DNA of 64,000 bases. It comes from JBFWIW01 sp050253535 (GTDB taxonomy: Bacteria; Bacillota; Clostridia; Oscillospirales; Oscillospiraceae). Location: NCBI GenBank assembly GCA_050253535.1, contig JBFWIW010000002.1, positions 1 to 64,000 of the forward strand, written 5' to 3'. Positions 44,580-53,489 of this stretch are shown in pieces (the first letter of the stretch is position 1; every line of letters begins with the position of its first letter). Below the pieces are notes generated by a model. That model had not been told where the DNA came from. It did not search any database and saw only the letters and a program-made list of their open reading frames with translations. A program made the position numbers and the translations under genes.

Positions 44580-44615
44580 TTTCACTGAGCGGAACAGTAC
44601 TCCCGTTCAGTGAAA
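44580..44615. promoter_or_regulatory. Palindrome between iclR and aldehyde dehydrogenase, probable operator
   Basis: TTTCACTGAGCGG, ten bases, CCGTTCAGTGAAA: 12 of 13 positions pair. It sits 94 bp from the iclR start and about 110 bp from the dehydrogenase start. Confidence 0.6.
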
Positions 44616-44723
44616 TTCGTTTCTTGCGTCAAAAATTGTTTGCGGCTATTCTTTGAACGTTCGGCATAACGATACGGGTTATGCGTGCAAAAAAGAGTGA
44701 AATAGAGAAAGAAGGATACAACA

Positions 44724-46157
44724 ATGAAAATGCTTATAAACGGAAGGACGGTCGATTCTTCCGACGGCGGGGTGATCGTTGTCACGAATCCGGCAACGGG
44801 GGAATTTATAGACAACATACCTTCCGCCACCGAGCGGGACATAAAAGACGCGGTAAAACATGCTAGGCAGGCGCAGAAGCTATGGGCGAAGGTGCCTATA
44901 AATGAGAGATCGGCAATACTTATGAAATTTGTCGCGGAGGTGGAGGCGGACAGGGAGGTTCTTGCTCTCCTCCTGTCAAATGAGACGGGAAAGGCATTAA
45001 GAGAGGCGCGCGCAGAGATATACAAGATATGCTTCGGATTTACGGCATTTTGCGAAAAAGTGAAGCACATTTACGGCGAAGTTATTCCAGCCGGCACGGA
45101 ACCCGGACAGGAGCGCAACATAGCCATGGTGCAGCGCGAGCCGGTGGGCGTGGTCGCCTGCATTATACCATTCAATTTTCCTGGCAACATGATAACGCAG
45201 AAGGTCGCCCCTGCGCTTTTGTGCGGAAATTCAGCAATAATAAAGCCGGCCACCGATAATCCGCTTACGCTCTGCAGGCTTGCACTTATGCTGCAGCAGG
45301 CCGGCGTTACACCAGGCGCCATACAGGTAGTGACCGGGCGTGGCTCAACGGTCGGCACATGGCTGTGCTCTGATCCAGGCGTCAATCTCGTGACGCTGAC
45401 CGGCTCCACCGAGGTCGGGATAGAGACTGCGAAGGTCTGTGCTGAAAATCTCACGCGCGTGTCGTTGGAACTAGGCGGAAATGACGCTTTCATCGTTATG
45501 GATGACGCGGACTTGGATCTCGCGGCCGAAGAGGCTGTGGCAGGACGAATGGCGAACAGCGGCCAGGTCTGTTCCGCCCCGAAGCGCTTTCTGGTGCAGC
45601 GAGGCAGAACGGCGGAGTTTGAGCAGAAAGTGATCTCAAGGCTTTCAGCGATAAAGCAGGGTACACCGGATAAAGAAGACACCACGATGGGATGCCTAAT
45701 AAGCGAAAAGGCCGCATGCGAGGTTGAGGAACAGGTGAACCGGATTATAGAGCAGGGTGGCAGACTGTTGTTCGGCGGGAAGCGGGACGGGGCATTCTAC
45801 ACGCCAACGCTGGTAACCGATGTGCCAAAGACTGCGGAAGTGGCCTCGGATGCGGAGATTTTCGGTCCTGTCATGCCGATAATACCGTTCGACACGGAGG
45901 AGGAGGCCGTGGAAATAGCAAACAACTCCATATACGGGCTGAGTGGCGCCGTATTCTCAAGAGATATAAAGACCGCTTTCCGCATGTTGAACGCGCTCGA
46001 TACAGGCATGGTGGTCATAAACGGCTCCGGGAATCAGCGTACGATCGAAATGCCGTTCGGCGGATACAAGAAGTCCGGTATCGGCACAGAGGGCGTCATC
46101 TCCACGTTTGAGGAGATGACGCGCAAGAAGACCATAGTATTGAAAAACATTCTTTGA
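44724..46157 (+). CDS. NAD(P)-dependent aldehyde dehydrogenase (succinate-semialdehyde dehydrogenase-like)
   Basis: A 477-residue enzyme of the aldehyde dehydrogenase superfamily. It shows the oxyanion Asn in IIPFNFPGN, the cofactor segment LTGSTEVG, the catalytic Glu in SLELGGND and the catalytic Cys in NSGQVCSAPKR. The overall pattern is closest to the succinate-semialdehyde/aliphatic group, but the substrate is not certain. ATG 44724 follows AAGGATAC. Divergent from an IclR regulator; monocistronic, terminator at 46272. Confidence 0.9.
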   Translation: MKMLINGRTVDSSDGGVIVVTNPATGEFIDNIPSATERDIKDAVKHARQAQKLWAKVPINERSAILMKFVAEVEADREVLALLLSNETGKALREARAEIYKICFGFTAFCEKVKHIYGEVIPAGTEPGQERNIAMVQREPVGVVACIIPFNFPGNMITQKVAPALLCGNSAIIKPATDNPLTLCRLALMLQQAGVTPGAIQVVTGRGSTVGTWLCSDPGVNLVTLTGSTEVGIETAKVCAENLTRVSLELGGNDAFIVMDDADLDLAAEEAVAGRMANSGQVCSAPKRFLVQRGRTAEFEQKVISRLSAIKQGTPDKEDTTMGCLISEKAACEVEEQVNRIIEQGGRLLFGGKRDGAFYTPTLVTDVPKTAEVASDAEIFGPVMPIIPFDTEEEAVEIANNSIYGLSGAVFSRDIKTAFRMLNALDTGMVVINGSGNQRTIEMPFGGYKKSGIGTEGVISTFEEMTRKKTIVLKNIL

Positions 46158-46271
46158 TAATCTCGGCGGATGACCGGCGTTGGTCGAATGCGCTTTACCT
46201 TGGCTTGTCTCCCGATAGTTTATCCAAGTGGGAATCCGCAAGAAAGCCGGAAGTGTCCGCCTTCGGCTTAA

Positions 46272-46318
46272 GGTCGTGTACAGGTCCTTTTTTAGGGCCT
46301 GTACACGGCCTTTTTTGC
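46272..46318 (+). terminator. Terminator of the aldehyde dehydrogenase gene
   Basis: GGTCGTGTACAGGTCC pairs with GGGCCTGTACACGGCC (G-U pairs included), then TTTTTTG. Confidence 0.88.
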
Positions 46319-46441
46319 TTTTTACAGATTGTCACGAGGCTTGGTTTTAATGAGGGACGGGACAGTTATGCACCGGCTTTTCCGGTGCATAAAAAACCTG
46401 TTTTTGTCGCAGGAATGCTTAAAAAAACATTAAAAAAACCC

Positions 46442-46470
46442 TTGCATTTATGGGTTGATTCAATTATAAT
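46442..46470 (+). promoter_or_regulatory. Promoter of the mraZ-ftsZ cluster
   Basis: TTGCAT, 17-bp spacer, TATAAT. An inverted pair TATGGGTT/AACCCATA (46449-46456 and 46472-46479) brackets the -10. Confidence 0.75.
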
Positions 46471-46479
46471 TAACCCATA

Positions 46480-46506
46480 CAGGTGGGGCAAAGTGGTGTA
46501 AAATGT
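46480..46506 (+). promoter_or_regulatory. MraZ-box-like direct repeats
   Basis: CAGGTGG, AAAGTGG and AAAATGT, each separated by three bases (10-bp period), immediately downstream of the promoter. MraZ is known to bind short direct repeats of this kind upstream of its own gene, so this is the likely autoregulatory operator. Confidence 0.6.
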
Positions 46507-46542
46507 AGCAATTTCCCACGATGGAGAAAGGGGAGGGACGAA

Positions 46543-46959
46543 TTGACGGGAGTTTATCAGCACAGCCTTGATGTCAAAGGCCGGCTCTTTATCCCGGCTA
46601 AGCTCCGTGAGGAGCTCGGCGATATTTTTTATGTCACTCTCTCTATGGAAAAATGCCTCTCCGCGTATTCGTCCGAAAGTTGGGACAAGTTTATGGAAAA
46701 AATCAAGGCCATGCCGAAGACCAAGCAGATAAAAATGCGGCCCATGTTTGCCCACGCGGCCAAATGCGAGCTTGACGGACAGGGAAGGATACTCCTGCCG
46801 CAGGCGCTGCGCGATTTTGCGGGGCTCACGAAAAATGTTGCGGTGGTAGGCAGCGGCGAGTGCACGGAGTTCTGGGACGCCGACGAGTGGGCCCGGGTCG
46901 ACAGTTCCGAAACTTCTCCGGAGAACATCGCCGAGGTATTTATGGAGCTTGACTTTTGA
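46543..46959 (+). CDS. mraZ: Transcriptional regulator MraZ
   Basis: A 138-residue protein with two SpoVT/AbrB-like half-domains: GVYQHSLDVKGRLFIPAKLR (about 3-22) and CELDGQGRILLPQALRDF (about 80-97), each with the DxKGR/DxxGR DNA-binding motif. It forms a ring that binds the repeats at 46480-46506 and tunes the division cluster. The start is TTG 46543, after GGGGAGGG at five bases; upstream in-frame codons overlap the promoter. Its stop overlaps rsmH. Confidence 0.95.
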   Translation: MTGVYQHSLDVKGRLFIPAKLREELGDIFYVTLSMEKCLSAYSSESWDKFMEKIKAMPKTKQIKMRPMFAHAAKCELDGQGRILLPQALRDFAGLTKNVAVVGSGECTEFWDADEWARVDSSETSPENIAEVFMELDF

Positions 46960-47891
46960 TGGGGGAAAAACATGTGCCGGTCCTCCTGCGGGAGTGCATC
47001 GAAGGGCTGGCTGTGAAGCCGGATGGCATTTATGTAGACGGGACTTTGGGCAGGGCCGGACACTCGCTTGAGATAATAAAGCGTCTTACTAGCGGAAAGC
47101 TCATCGGGATAGACCGGGACATGGCCGCGATAAAAGGGGCCGGAGAGAGACTTTCCGAATATGGGGACAGGGTAGCGCTTGTCCACGCGAATTTCCGGGA
47201 ACTGGACAAAGCGCTTGCGGATCTCGGCATAGACAAGGTTGACGGTATGCTGTTCGACCTTGGGGTGTCCTCCCCGCAGCTCGATGATGCCGAACGCGGA
47301 TTCTCCTACTTGAGTGATGCGCCGCTCGACATGCGCATGGACCGGGATTCGGCATTATCCGCTTATGACGTGGTGAACGGGTGGCCGGAAAGCGAAATAA
47401 AAAGGGTGCTTTTCACGTACGGTGAAGAGAGATATGCGCCGCGGATAGCCGCCGCTGTCGTGAGAAAAAGGGGAGAGTCTCCGATAAAAACCACGGCGGA
47501 GCTTGTGGATATCATCCGTTCGGCCATGCCGGGGAAGGCTCTGCGGGAAAAGCAGCATCCGGCGAAAAGGAGCTTTCAGGCGATACGCATCGCTGTGAAC
47601 GACGAGCTGGCCTCAATTTCGGACATGCTCTCAGCGGCACCGGACAGGCTGAAAACGGGTGGCAGACTCGCCGTCATAAGCTTTCACTCGCTTGAAGACA
47701 GAATAGTCAAGAACGCCATACAGTCGCGGGAGCGGGGATGTACATGCCCGCCGGATTTCCCAGTCTGTGTGTGCGGATTTAAGCCGACGCTCCGGGCAAT
47801 TACGAAAAAGCCGATACTCCCCACGGAAGAGGAGATCGAATTGAATCCGAGAGCGCGGAGCGCAAAGCTCCGTATAGCCGAGAGGCTTTAA
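46959..47891 (+). CDS. rsmH: 16S rRNA (cytosine1402-N4)-methyltransferase RsmH
   Basis: A 310-residue methyltransferase (formerly MraW). HVPVLLRECIEGL starts the fold, VDGTLGRAGHS is the SAM motif (usually GGAGHS; here R for G), and GMLFDLGVSSPQLDDAERGFS and RSFQAIRIAVNDEL are diagnostic. ATG 46959 overlaps the mraZ TGA by one base; the in-frame TTG just before is ignored. Confidence 0.97.
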   Translation: MGEKHVPVLLRECIEGLAVKPDGIYVDGTLGRAGHSLEIIKRLTSGKLIGIDRDMAAIKGAGERLSEYGDRVALVHANFRELDKALADLGIDKVDGMLFDLGVSSPQLDDAERGFSYLSDAPLDMRMDRDSALSAYDVVNGWPESEIKRVLFTYGEERYAPRIAAAVVRKRGESPIKTTAELVDIIRSAMPGKALREKQHPAKRSFQAIRIAVNDELASISDMLSAAPDRLKTGGRLAVISFHSLEDRIVKNAIQSRERGCTCPPDFPVCVCGFKPTLRAITKKPILPTEEEIELNPRARSAKLRIAERL

Positions 47892-47971
47892 GGACCAACG
47901 AAGTAAAGCGGAAATGAAAGGTGACCGAGGCGGGTTGTTTATAACTCCCCTCATTTTAGAAAGGGAACAAC

Positions 47972-48514
47972 ATGTCAGTATCGATCGAATACGCGAGAAG
48001 AGCTACTTATGGCAGCGCGGCATATGATTTGACTTTACCGCAGTTTGCGCCGCCGTACGAAAACAGCGGCGCCGAAGGGCGCGAAGTTGCCGTACCTAAG
48101 CCCAAAACGCGTACGGCGGCACAACCTAAGAGAGCGCCATATAAAAACGCCTTTTCACCTGTTGCCATTATAGGTCTTCTGGCGGCGGCGGCTCTTCTGA
48201 TACTGGTGCTGTTGGCCTATGTCCAGCTCACTGAGATATACTCCAATACTTCGCAGCTCGAAAGTCAGCTCTCAACGCTTAAGAGCGAGGAGAGCAAACT
48301 GCTTGTCAAGTATGAGACGACATTTAATCTCACGGAGATAGAGGAGTACGCGACAAGCAAGCTCGGTATGACGCATATGGATTCAGATCAGGTCATATAT
48401 GTCAACGGTGAGAAAGTGGACAAGGCGGTCGTAGTTGATGGTGCTGGGCAGTCAGGAACAGGCTTCAGCAATTTCACGGATTTTGTAACGGCGCTTCTGG
48501 AATATTTCAGGTGA
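47972..48514 (+). CDS. FtsL-like cell division protein
   Basis: A 180-residue bitopic protein: a long cytoplasmic N-terminus (about 1-62, Pro/Lys-rich), one membrane helix (about 66-86, IIGLLAAAALLILVLLAYVQ) and an extracellular leucine-zipper-like coil (about 88-125) ending in EEYATSKLGMTHMD, the pattern of FtsL/DivIC septum proteins. The position between rsmH and the penicillin-binding protein is that of ftsL. Both tails are longer than usual. ATG 47972 follows AAGGGAAC. Confidence 0.85.
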   Translation: MSVSIEYARRATYGSAAYDLTLPQFAPPYENSGAEGREVAVPKPKTRTAAQPKRAPYKNAFSPVAIIGLLAAAALLILVLLAYVQLTEIYSNTSQLESQLSTLKSEESKLLVKYETTFNLTEIEEYATSKLGMTHMDSDQVIYVNGEKVDKAVVVDGAGQSGTGFSNFTDFVTALLEYFR

Positions 48515-48593
48515 CAAAGCACTATAATCACATAAGCGGTATAATTATTGTTATGCCAAGGCACCTATCGGCACAGCGACCTGAGGAGAATAT

Positions 48594-50876
48594 ATGGGCA
48601 AGAACAACAGCGGCTCTGCCGCAAAGCCGAACAAAATAATACTCAGCCGCACACTCATTCTTATGATAGTGTGCGGCGTAGTTGCTTTTATCGTTTTGGC
48701 GGTAAAACTCTACGACATACAGATAACAAAACACGAGGAGTATGAGCACCTTGCCGTCGAGCAGCAGACGAGGGAGACGACCGTCACTGCCTCCCGCGGA
48801 ACGATAACGGATCGCAACGGCAACGCGCTTGCTTTAAGCGCGACTGCGGAGACGGTGTATATAAGCCCATTTGAGATGCAGTTATACGAGGAGAGCCCGG
48901 AGCTCGTAGCTTCCGGCCTGTCCAGCATTCTGGGCGTCGACTATGACTCCATCATTGAGAAATCAAAGGATACCGCCTCGTGGTATAAGACCGTCGCCGT
49001 CAAGATAGAGACGGATCTCGCAGACAAGGTACGCGCCTTTAAGAGCGAAAACAAGCTCAAGAGTATACACATCGAAACGGACTCGAAGAGATATTATCCC
49101 TATTCGAGCCTTGCCTGCCAGGTGATAGGCTTTGTCGGCACGGACAACTATGGACTTGAGGGCGTCGAGGCGCTGTATAATAATTATCTGGAGGGTACTA
49201 ACGGCAGTATCGTCCGACTTACTACGGCGGACGGCGCGGAGATGCTCTATTCAAAATATCAGAACTACAACGATGCGATAGACGGCGACAGCATGCAGCT
49301 TACTATAGATGTGACGGCGCAGTATATCGCAGATAAAAACCTCAAACAGGCTATCGAGGACTACGATGTGTTAAGCGGCGGCTGCTGTATCGTTATGAAC
49401 GTAAAGACCGGCGAGGTTCTGGCTATGGCCTCACAGGGCGACTATGACCTGAACAACTATCTCGACATCGGCGAGGAAAAACAGGAGGAGATCGACGCTA
49501 TACAGGACGAGACCGAGAGGAAAGCGGCGTTCAAGGAGGCACTACTTTCCCAGCAGAGAAACAAGGCCCTCAGCGACACTTATGAGCCCGGCTCTGTTTT
49601 TAAAATCATCACCCTTGCCACTGCGCTTGATCTGGGCGCAGTCGATGAAGATGACACCTTCTACTGTGGCGGTTCGATGAATGTCATTGGCAGAACACAG
49701 CCTCTTCACTGCTGGAAAACGGCCGGGCACGGTTCGCAGACACTCAAACAGGCCGTACAGAATTCCTGCAATGTCGCCTTTGTCCAGATTGGGCAAAAGA
49801 TCGGCGCGGAAAATTTTTATAAATATATAGAGGCCTTCGGCCTCTTTGACAAGACAGGGATAGACCTCTCGGGCGAGGGTGACAGTATATGGTGGAGCAG
49901 TGATATTTTCTGCGATAAAGACAATCTGTCACAGCTAGCGTCGACCTCCTTCGGCCAGACCTTCAACATTACGCCTATCCAGATGATAACGGCCGTCTCG
50001 GCCGCTATTAACGGCGGTTACCTCATGGAGCCCTATGTTGTGAGCCAGGTGACCGCGGAGGACGGCACCGTTGCCTATTCCAAGGAACCCACCGTTGTGC
50101 GCCAGGTCATAAGCGAAGAGACATCGAAGACTGTGCGGGAGATACTTGAGTCCGTCGTAGGCGAGCCGGCAGGCACGGGCAAAAATGCCGCTGTTGCGGG
50201 CTACAGGATCGGCGGAAAGACGGGCACCTCTGAAAAGGTCGCGCAGAATGCCGTGACAGGCGACAAAGAATATATGGTCTCCTTCTGCGGATTCGCCCCG
50301 GCAGATGACCCGGAGGTCGTGGTACTGCTCATTCTCGATAACCCGAGCAAGGAGACGGGGATTTATATAAGCGGCGGCGTCATGGCGGCGCCGGCAGTCG
50401 GAAATATCATGTCGGAGCTTTTGCCGTATCTCGGTTATGAGCCGAACTATTCCGAGGAGGAACAGGCCAGAATCGACGAACTTGTGCCGGAGCTTAAGAC
50501 CAAGACGGTGGCAGAGGCGACAGACGACCTAAAAGAACTCGGACTTGAGGCCAAGGTTGTCGGCACAGGAGACACCGTAACAGACCAGCTGCCGAAAGCG
50601 AACGCGGAAGTCGCAGCCGGCACAAAGGTCATACTGTACGCCGGAGAGACAGTTCCGGAAGACGGGGTCACGGTACCAAGCTTATATGGACTCACTGTCG
50701 ACGCGGCGCGCGACAGGCTGGAATCATACGGTCTCTATCTCGATACTTCCGGCGCGTCCCCGACAGATTCAAGCGTCGTGGTCTCATACCAGTCGGCTGA
50801 AGCGGGCAGCACAGCCGCATACGGCAGCGTTATTCAGGTAACGCTCGTAGATGACACCAAGCTTGGCAGATACTGA
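48594..50876 (+). CDS. Class B penicillin-binding protein with two PASTA domains (PBP2B/SpoVD type)
   Basis: A 760-residue septal peptidoglycan transpeptidase. A cytoplasmic tail and one membrane helix (about 20-42) precede the dimerisation domain. The transpeptidase has the three active-site motifs: SVFK in YEPGSVFKI (about 330), SCN in QNSCNVAF (about 390) and KTG in GGKTGTSEK (about 542). Two PASTA repeats close it (about 635-690 and 695-755), as in Bacillus PBP2B, whereas SpoVD has one. A single enzyme may serve both division and sporulation here. ATG 48594 follows GAGGAG. Confidence 0.95.
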   Translation: MGKNNSGSAAKPNKIILSRTLILMIVCGVVAFIVLAVKLYDIQITKHEEYEHLAVEQQTRETTVTASRGTITDRNGNALALSATAETVYISPFEMQLYEESPELVASGLSSILGVDYDSIIEKSKDTASWYKTVAVKIETDLADKVRAFKSENKLKSIHIETDSKRYYPYSSLACQVIGFVGTDNYGLEGVEALYNNYLEGTNGSIVRLTTADGAEMLYSKYQNYNDAIDGDSMQLTIDVTAQYIADKNLKQAIEDYDVLSGGCCIVMNVKTGEVLAMASQGDYDLNNYLDIGEEKQEEIDAIQDETERKAAFKEALLSQQRNKALSDTYEPGSVFKIITLATALDLGAVDEDDTFYCGGSMNVIGRTQPLHCWKTAGHGSQTLKQAVQNSCNVAFVQIGQKIGAENFYKYIEAFGLFDKTGIDLSGEGDSIWWSSDIFCDKDNLSQLASTSFGQTFNITPIQMITAVSAAINGGYLMEPYVVSQVTAEDGTVAYSKEPTVVRQVISEETSKTVREILESVVGEPAGTGKNAAVAGYRIGGKTGTSEKVAQNAVTGDKEYMVSFCGFAPADDPEVVVLLILDNPSKETGIYISGGVMAAPAVGNIMSELLPYLGYEPNYSEEEQARIDELVPELKTKTVAEATDDLKELGLEAKVVGTGDTVTDQLPKANAEVAAGTKVILYAGETVPEDGVTVPSLYGLTVDAARDRLESYGLYLDTSGASPTDSSVVVSYQSAEAGSTAAYGSVIQVTLVDDTKLGRY

Positions 50877-50931
50877 GACGAAGGGCCGATAAACCAAACT
50901 CTGCAGATACTGATACGAAAGGCGGACAGCA

Positions 50932-52371
50932 ATGAAACTTTCCGAAATTCTCAGCGGCGTCGAAATTAAAGACGCGCGTGTCGGGATGGGCGTTGAAATT
51001 ACGGGGATCACCTGCGACTCAAGAAAAGTTAAACCCGGAGATGTTTTTGTCGCTATACGCGGCTATGAGAGTGACGGACACATGTATATCGCTGCTGCGC
51101 TTACAAGCGGGGCGGTGTGCATAATCTGCGAGGAGCCGCCTGAGGAAAACGGCCCATACATCACTGCGGAAAATACCCGGCGTGCACTCTCTGTAATGGC
51201 GGCGAATTTCTATGGCCGCCCGGCGGATAAGATGAAGATAATCGGCGTGACCGGTACGAACGGTAAAACGACCACAACCAATCTTTTGAAGACGATAATC
51301 GAAGATGCGACAGGGGCAAAGGTCGGCCTTATCGGGACAAATCGGAACATGGTCGGAAATACTGAGATCAAAACCGAAAGGACGACTCCCGAGGCCAGCG
51401 AGCTGCAGGCGCTTTTTTCGCAGATGTACAGCGTGGGCTGCGAGTATGTCATCATGGAGGTTTCGTCACACGCACTGTTTCTAGACAGAGTGTACGGCGT
51501 CATGTTTGAAGTGGGGGTGTTCACTAACCTCACGACCGATCATTTGGATTTTCATAAAAGCATGGAAGCGTATGGCATGGCAAAAAGCATTCTCTTTTCC
51601 CAATGCAGGAAGGGCGTCGTGAACATGGACGACGACTATTCGGGAAATATTATGGCCTCGGCGAAATGTCCGGTATTCACTTATTCGGCCGAAAACACCG
51701 AGGCCGACCTCTCGGCGAAGAGCATTGACCTTAAACCGGACGGAGTTACCTTTGTTGCCCTCATGACGGGGACACTTGAGAAGATACATCTCGGCATACC
51801 CGGTATGTTTTCGGTCTATAATGCGCTGGCGGCCGCGTCGGCGGCTCTGCAGCTGGACATCACGCTCGGCGCCGCTTCAAACGCGCTTTCCAGGTGCAAA
51901 GGCGTTATGGGACGCGCGGAGGTCGTTCCCACCGGCGGCAACTATACCGTTCTCATCGATTATGCCCATACGCCTGACGCGCTGCAGAACATTATAAAGG
52001 CAGCTAAAGGATTCTCGAGAGGAAGGGTAGTAACCCTCTTTGGCTGCGGCGGCGACAGGGATAAAACAAAGAGGCCGGTTATGGGAAGAATAGCCATGGA
52101 ACTGTCGGACTTCGTCATAATCACGTCCGATAACCCGAGGACCGAAGAGCCTTCAGCTATTATCGCCGACATAATAAAAGGCACCGAGGGCCTTAAAACG
52201 CCCCATATCGTAATAGAAAACAGAAAAGAGGCCATAGGCTGGGCTATAAGTAATGCCAGGCCCAACGATACCATCATTCTCGCCGGCAAAGGTCACGAAA
52301 CATACCAGGTAATCGGCAGGGAAAAACATCATTTTGATGAGAGAGAAATCATTGCGGAAATTTTGAAATGA
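50932..52371 (+). CDS. murE: UDP-N-acetylmuramoyl-tripeptide synthetase MurE (meso-DAP type)
   Basis: A 479-residue Mur ligase adding the third stem-peptide residue. ATP site GVTGTNGKTTTTNLL (about 105-119); TTDHLDFH for UDP-MurNAc-dipeptide; and DNPRTEEP, whose DNPR signature marks meso-diaminopimelate specificity. Closing domain has AGKGHETYQ. ATG 50932 follows AAAGGCGG. murF, normally next, is absent; mraY follows after 54 bp. Confidence 0.96.
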   Translation: MKLSEILSGVEIKDARVGMGVEITGITCDSRKVKPGDVFVAIRGYESDGHMYIAAALTSGAVCIICEEPPEENGPYITAENTRRALSVMAANFYGRPADKMKIIGVTGTNGKTTTTNLLKTIIEDATGAKVGLIGTNRNMVGNTEIKTERTTPEASELQALFSQMYSVGCEYVIMEVSSHALFLDRVYGVMFEVGVFTNLTTDHLDFHKSMEAYGMAKSILFSQCRKGVVNMDDDYSGNIMASAKCPVFTYSAENTEADLSAKSIDLKPDGVTFVALMTGTLEKIHLGIPGMFSVYNALAAASAALQLDITLGAASNALSRCKGVMGRAEVVPTGGNYTVLIDYAHTPDALQNIIKAAKGFSRGRVVTLFGCGGDRDKTKRPVMGRIAMELSDFVIITSDNPRTEEPSAIIADIIKGTEGLKTPHIVIENRKEAIGWAISNARPNDTIILAGKGHETYQVIGREKHHFDEREIIAEILK

Positions 52372-52425
52372 GAGTATACTTCATCATCTGAGTAAAACCG
52401 TGCCATAAGTTCAGGTCGGTACGTT

Positions 52426-53457
52426 ATGCTTGACCCAAAATCTTTTTTTGTGATGGTGAGACAAATGATATGGAGACTTATCTGGGCGTTTTTCGCGTCC
52501 TTCATAATAACGGCCGTTGTGGGGAAGGTCCTGATCCCCATGCTGCGGCGGATAAAGGCCGGACAGTCAATAAGAGAGGACGGCCCGGTATGGCACATGT
52601 CAAAGCAGGGAACGCCGACTATGGGCGGCATAATGTTTATTGTTGCGGTTTCAGCCGTGACGCTCGCGTCCGGAATACGTGAGATGGCGGCCGGAGACTA
52701 CAGACACATTTTCATACTTATTTTTGCACTTATCTATGCGGTAATCGGTTTTTTGGACGATTATGAAAAACTTAAAAAGAAACGGAACCTCGGCCTGACC
52801 GCCTCGCAGAAATTTCTTTTGCAGCTCGTTGTCGCCATAACGTTCGTCCTATTGCTGCGCTATGAGGGCTATGTAAGCCCGAACCTTTATATCCCGTTTT
52901 CAAACGTAATTATTCCAATTTGGGAGCCTGTGTACTTAGTTTTCGCGGCCTTTATCATAGTAGGCTGTGTAAACGCCGTGAACATAACGGACGGTGTGGA
53001 TGGACTTGTGACCGGCGTTTCGATTCCGGTGGCCCTCTGCTTTACGGCGCTCGCTTTCCTCTGGGGATATGTGACAGTCGGTATATTTGCGGCATCTCTC
53101 GCGGGGGGGCTAGTCGGTTTCCTGATCTATAATTTTCATCCGGCTAAGATTTTCATGGGCGACACAGGCTCACTTTTCCTGGGAGGGGCCGTCTGCGCTC
53201 TCGCGTTTGCGATGGATATGCCGCTTATACTTGTGGTCTTGGGCGTCGTCTATGTTGTGGAAACACTCTCAGATATTATCCAGATAGTCTACTTCAAGCT
53301 TACGCGCGGTAAGCGCATTTTTAAAATGGCTCCGCTGCACCACCACTTCGAAATGTGCGGATGGAGCGAAGACAAGCTTTTTGCCGTATTTACCGTCATT
53401 TCCGCGATTTTTGCCGTCATTTCATATTTTGGCGTCAGCGGCAGATACGGTTTCTGA
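52426..53457 (+). CDS. mraY: Phospho-N-acetylmuramoyl-pentapeptide transferase MraY
   Basis: A 343-residue membrane enzyme (about ten helices) that joins the UDP-MurNAc-pentapeptide to undecaprenyl phosphate, making lipid I. Diagnostic motifs are KQGTPTMGGIMF, FLDDYEK, NAVNITDGVDGL, IFMGDTGSLFLG and the Mg/uridine loop PLHHHFE. ATG 52426 has AGGTCGG upstream. Together with MurG and FtsW this forms the lipid-linked half of cell-wall synthesis. Confidence 0.97.
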   Translation: MLDPKSFFVMVRQMIWRLIWAFFASFIITAVVGKVLIPMLRRIKAGQSIREDGPVWHMSKQGTPTMGGIMFIVAVSAVTLASGIREMAAGDYRHIFILIFALIYAVIGFLDDYEKLKKKRNLGLTASQKFLLQLVVAITFVLLLRYEGYVSPNLYIPFSNVIIPIWEPVYLVFAAFIIVGCVNAVNITDGVDGLVTGVSIPVALCFTALAFLWGYVTVGIFAASLAGGLVGFLIYNFHPAKIFMGDTGSLFLGGAVCALAFAMDMPLILVVLGVVYVVETLSDIIQIVYFKLTRGKRIFKMAPLHHHFEMCGWSEDKLFAVFTVISAIFAVISYFGVSGRYGF

Positions 53458-53489
53458 AAAAATTTGCTAAGTCCGGGGGAGGGAAAAAC

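Larger units (their letters stand above)
46158..46542. other. Intergenic region upstream of the division cluster
   Basis: Contains the dehydrogenase terminator (46272-46318), a hairpin without T-run (TTATGCACCGG/CCGGTGCATAA, 46366-46392), the mraZ promoter and the MraZ-box repeats. No gene seen in 46158-46271. Confidence 0.5.
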
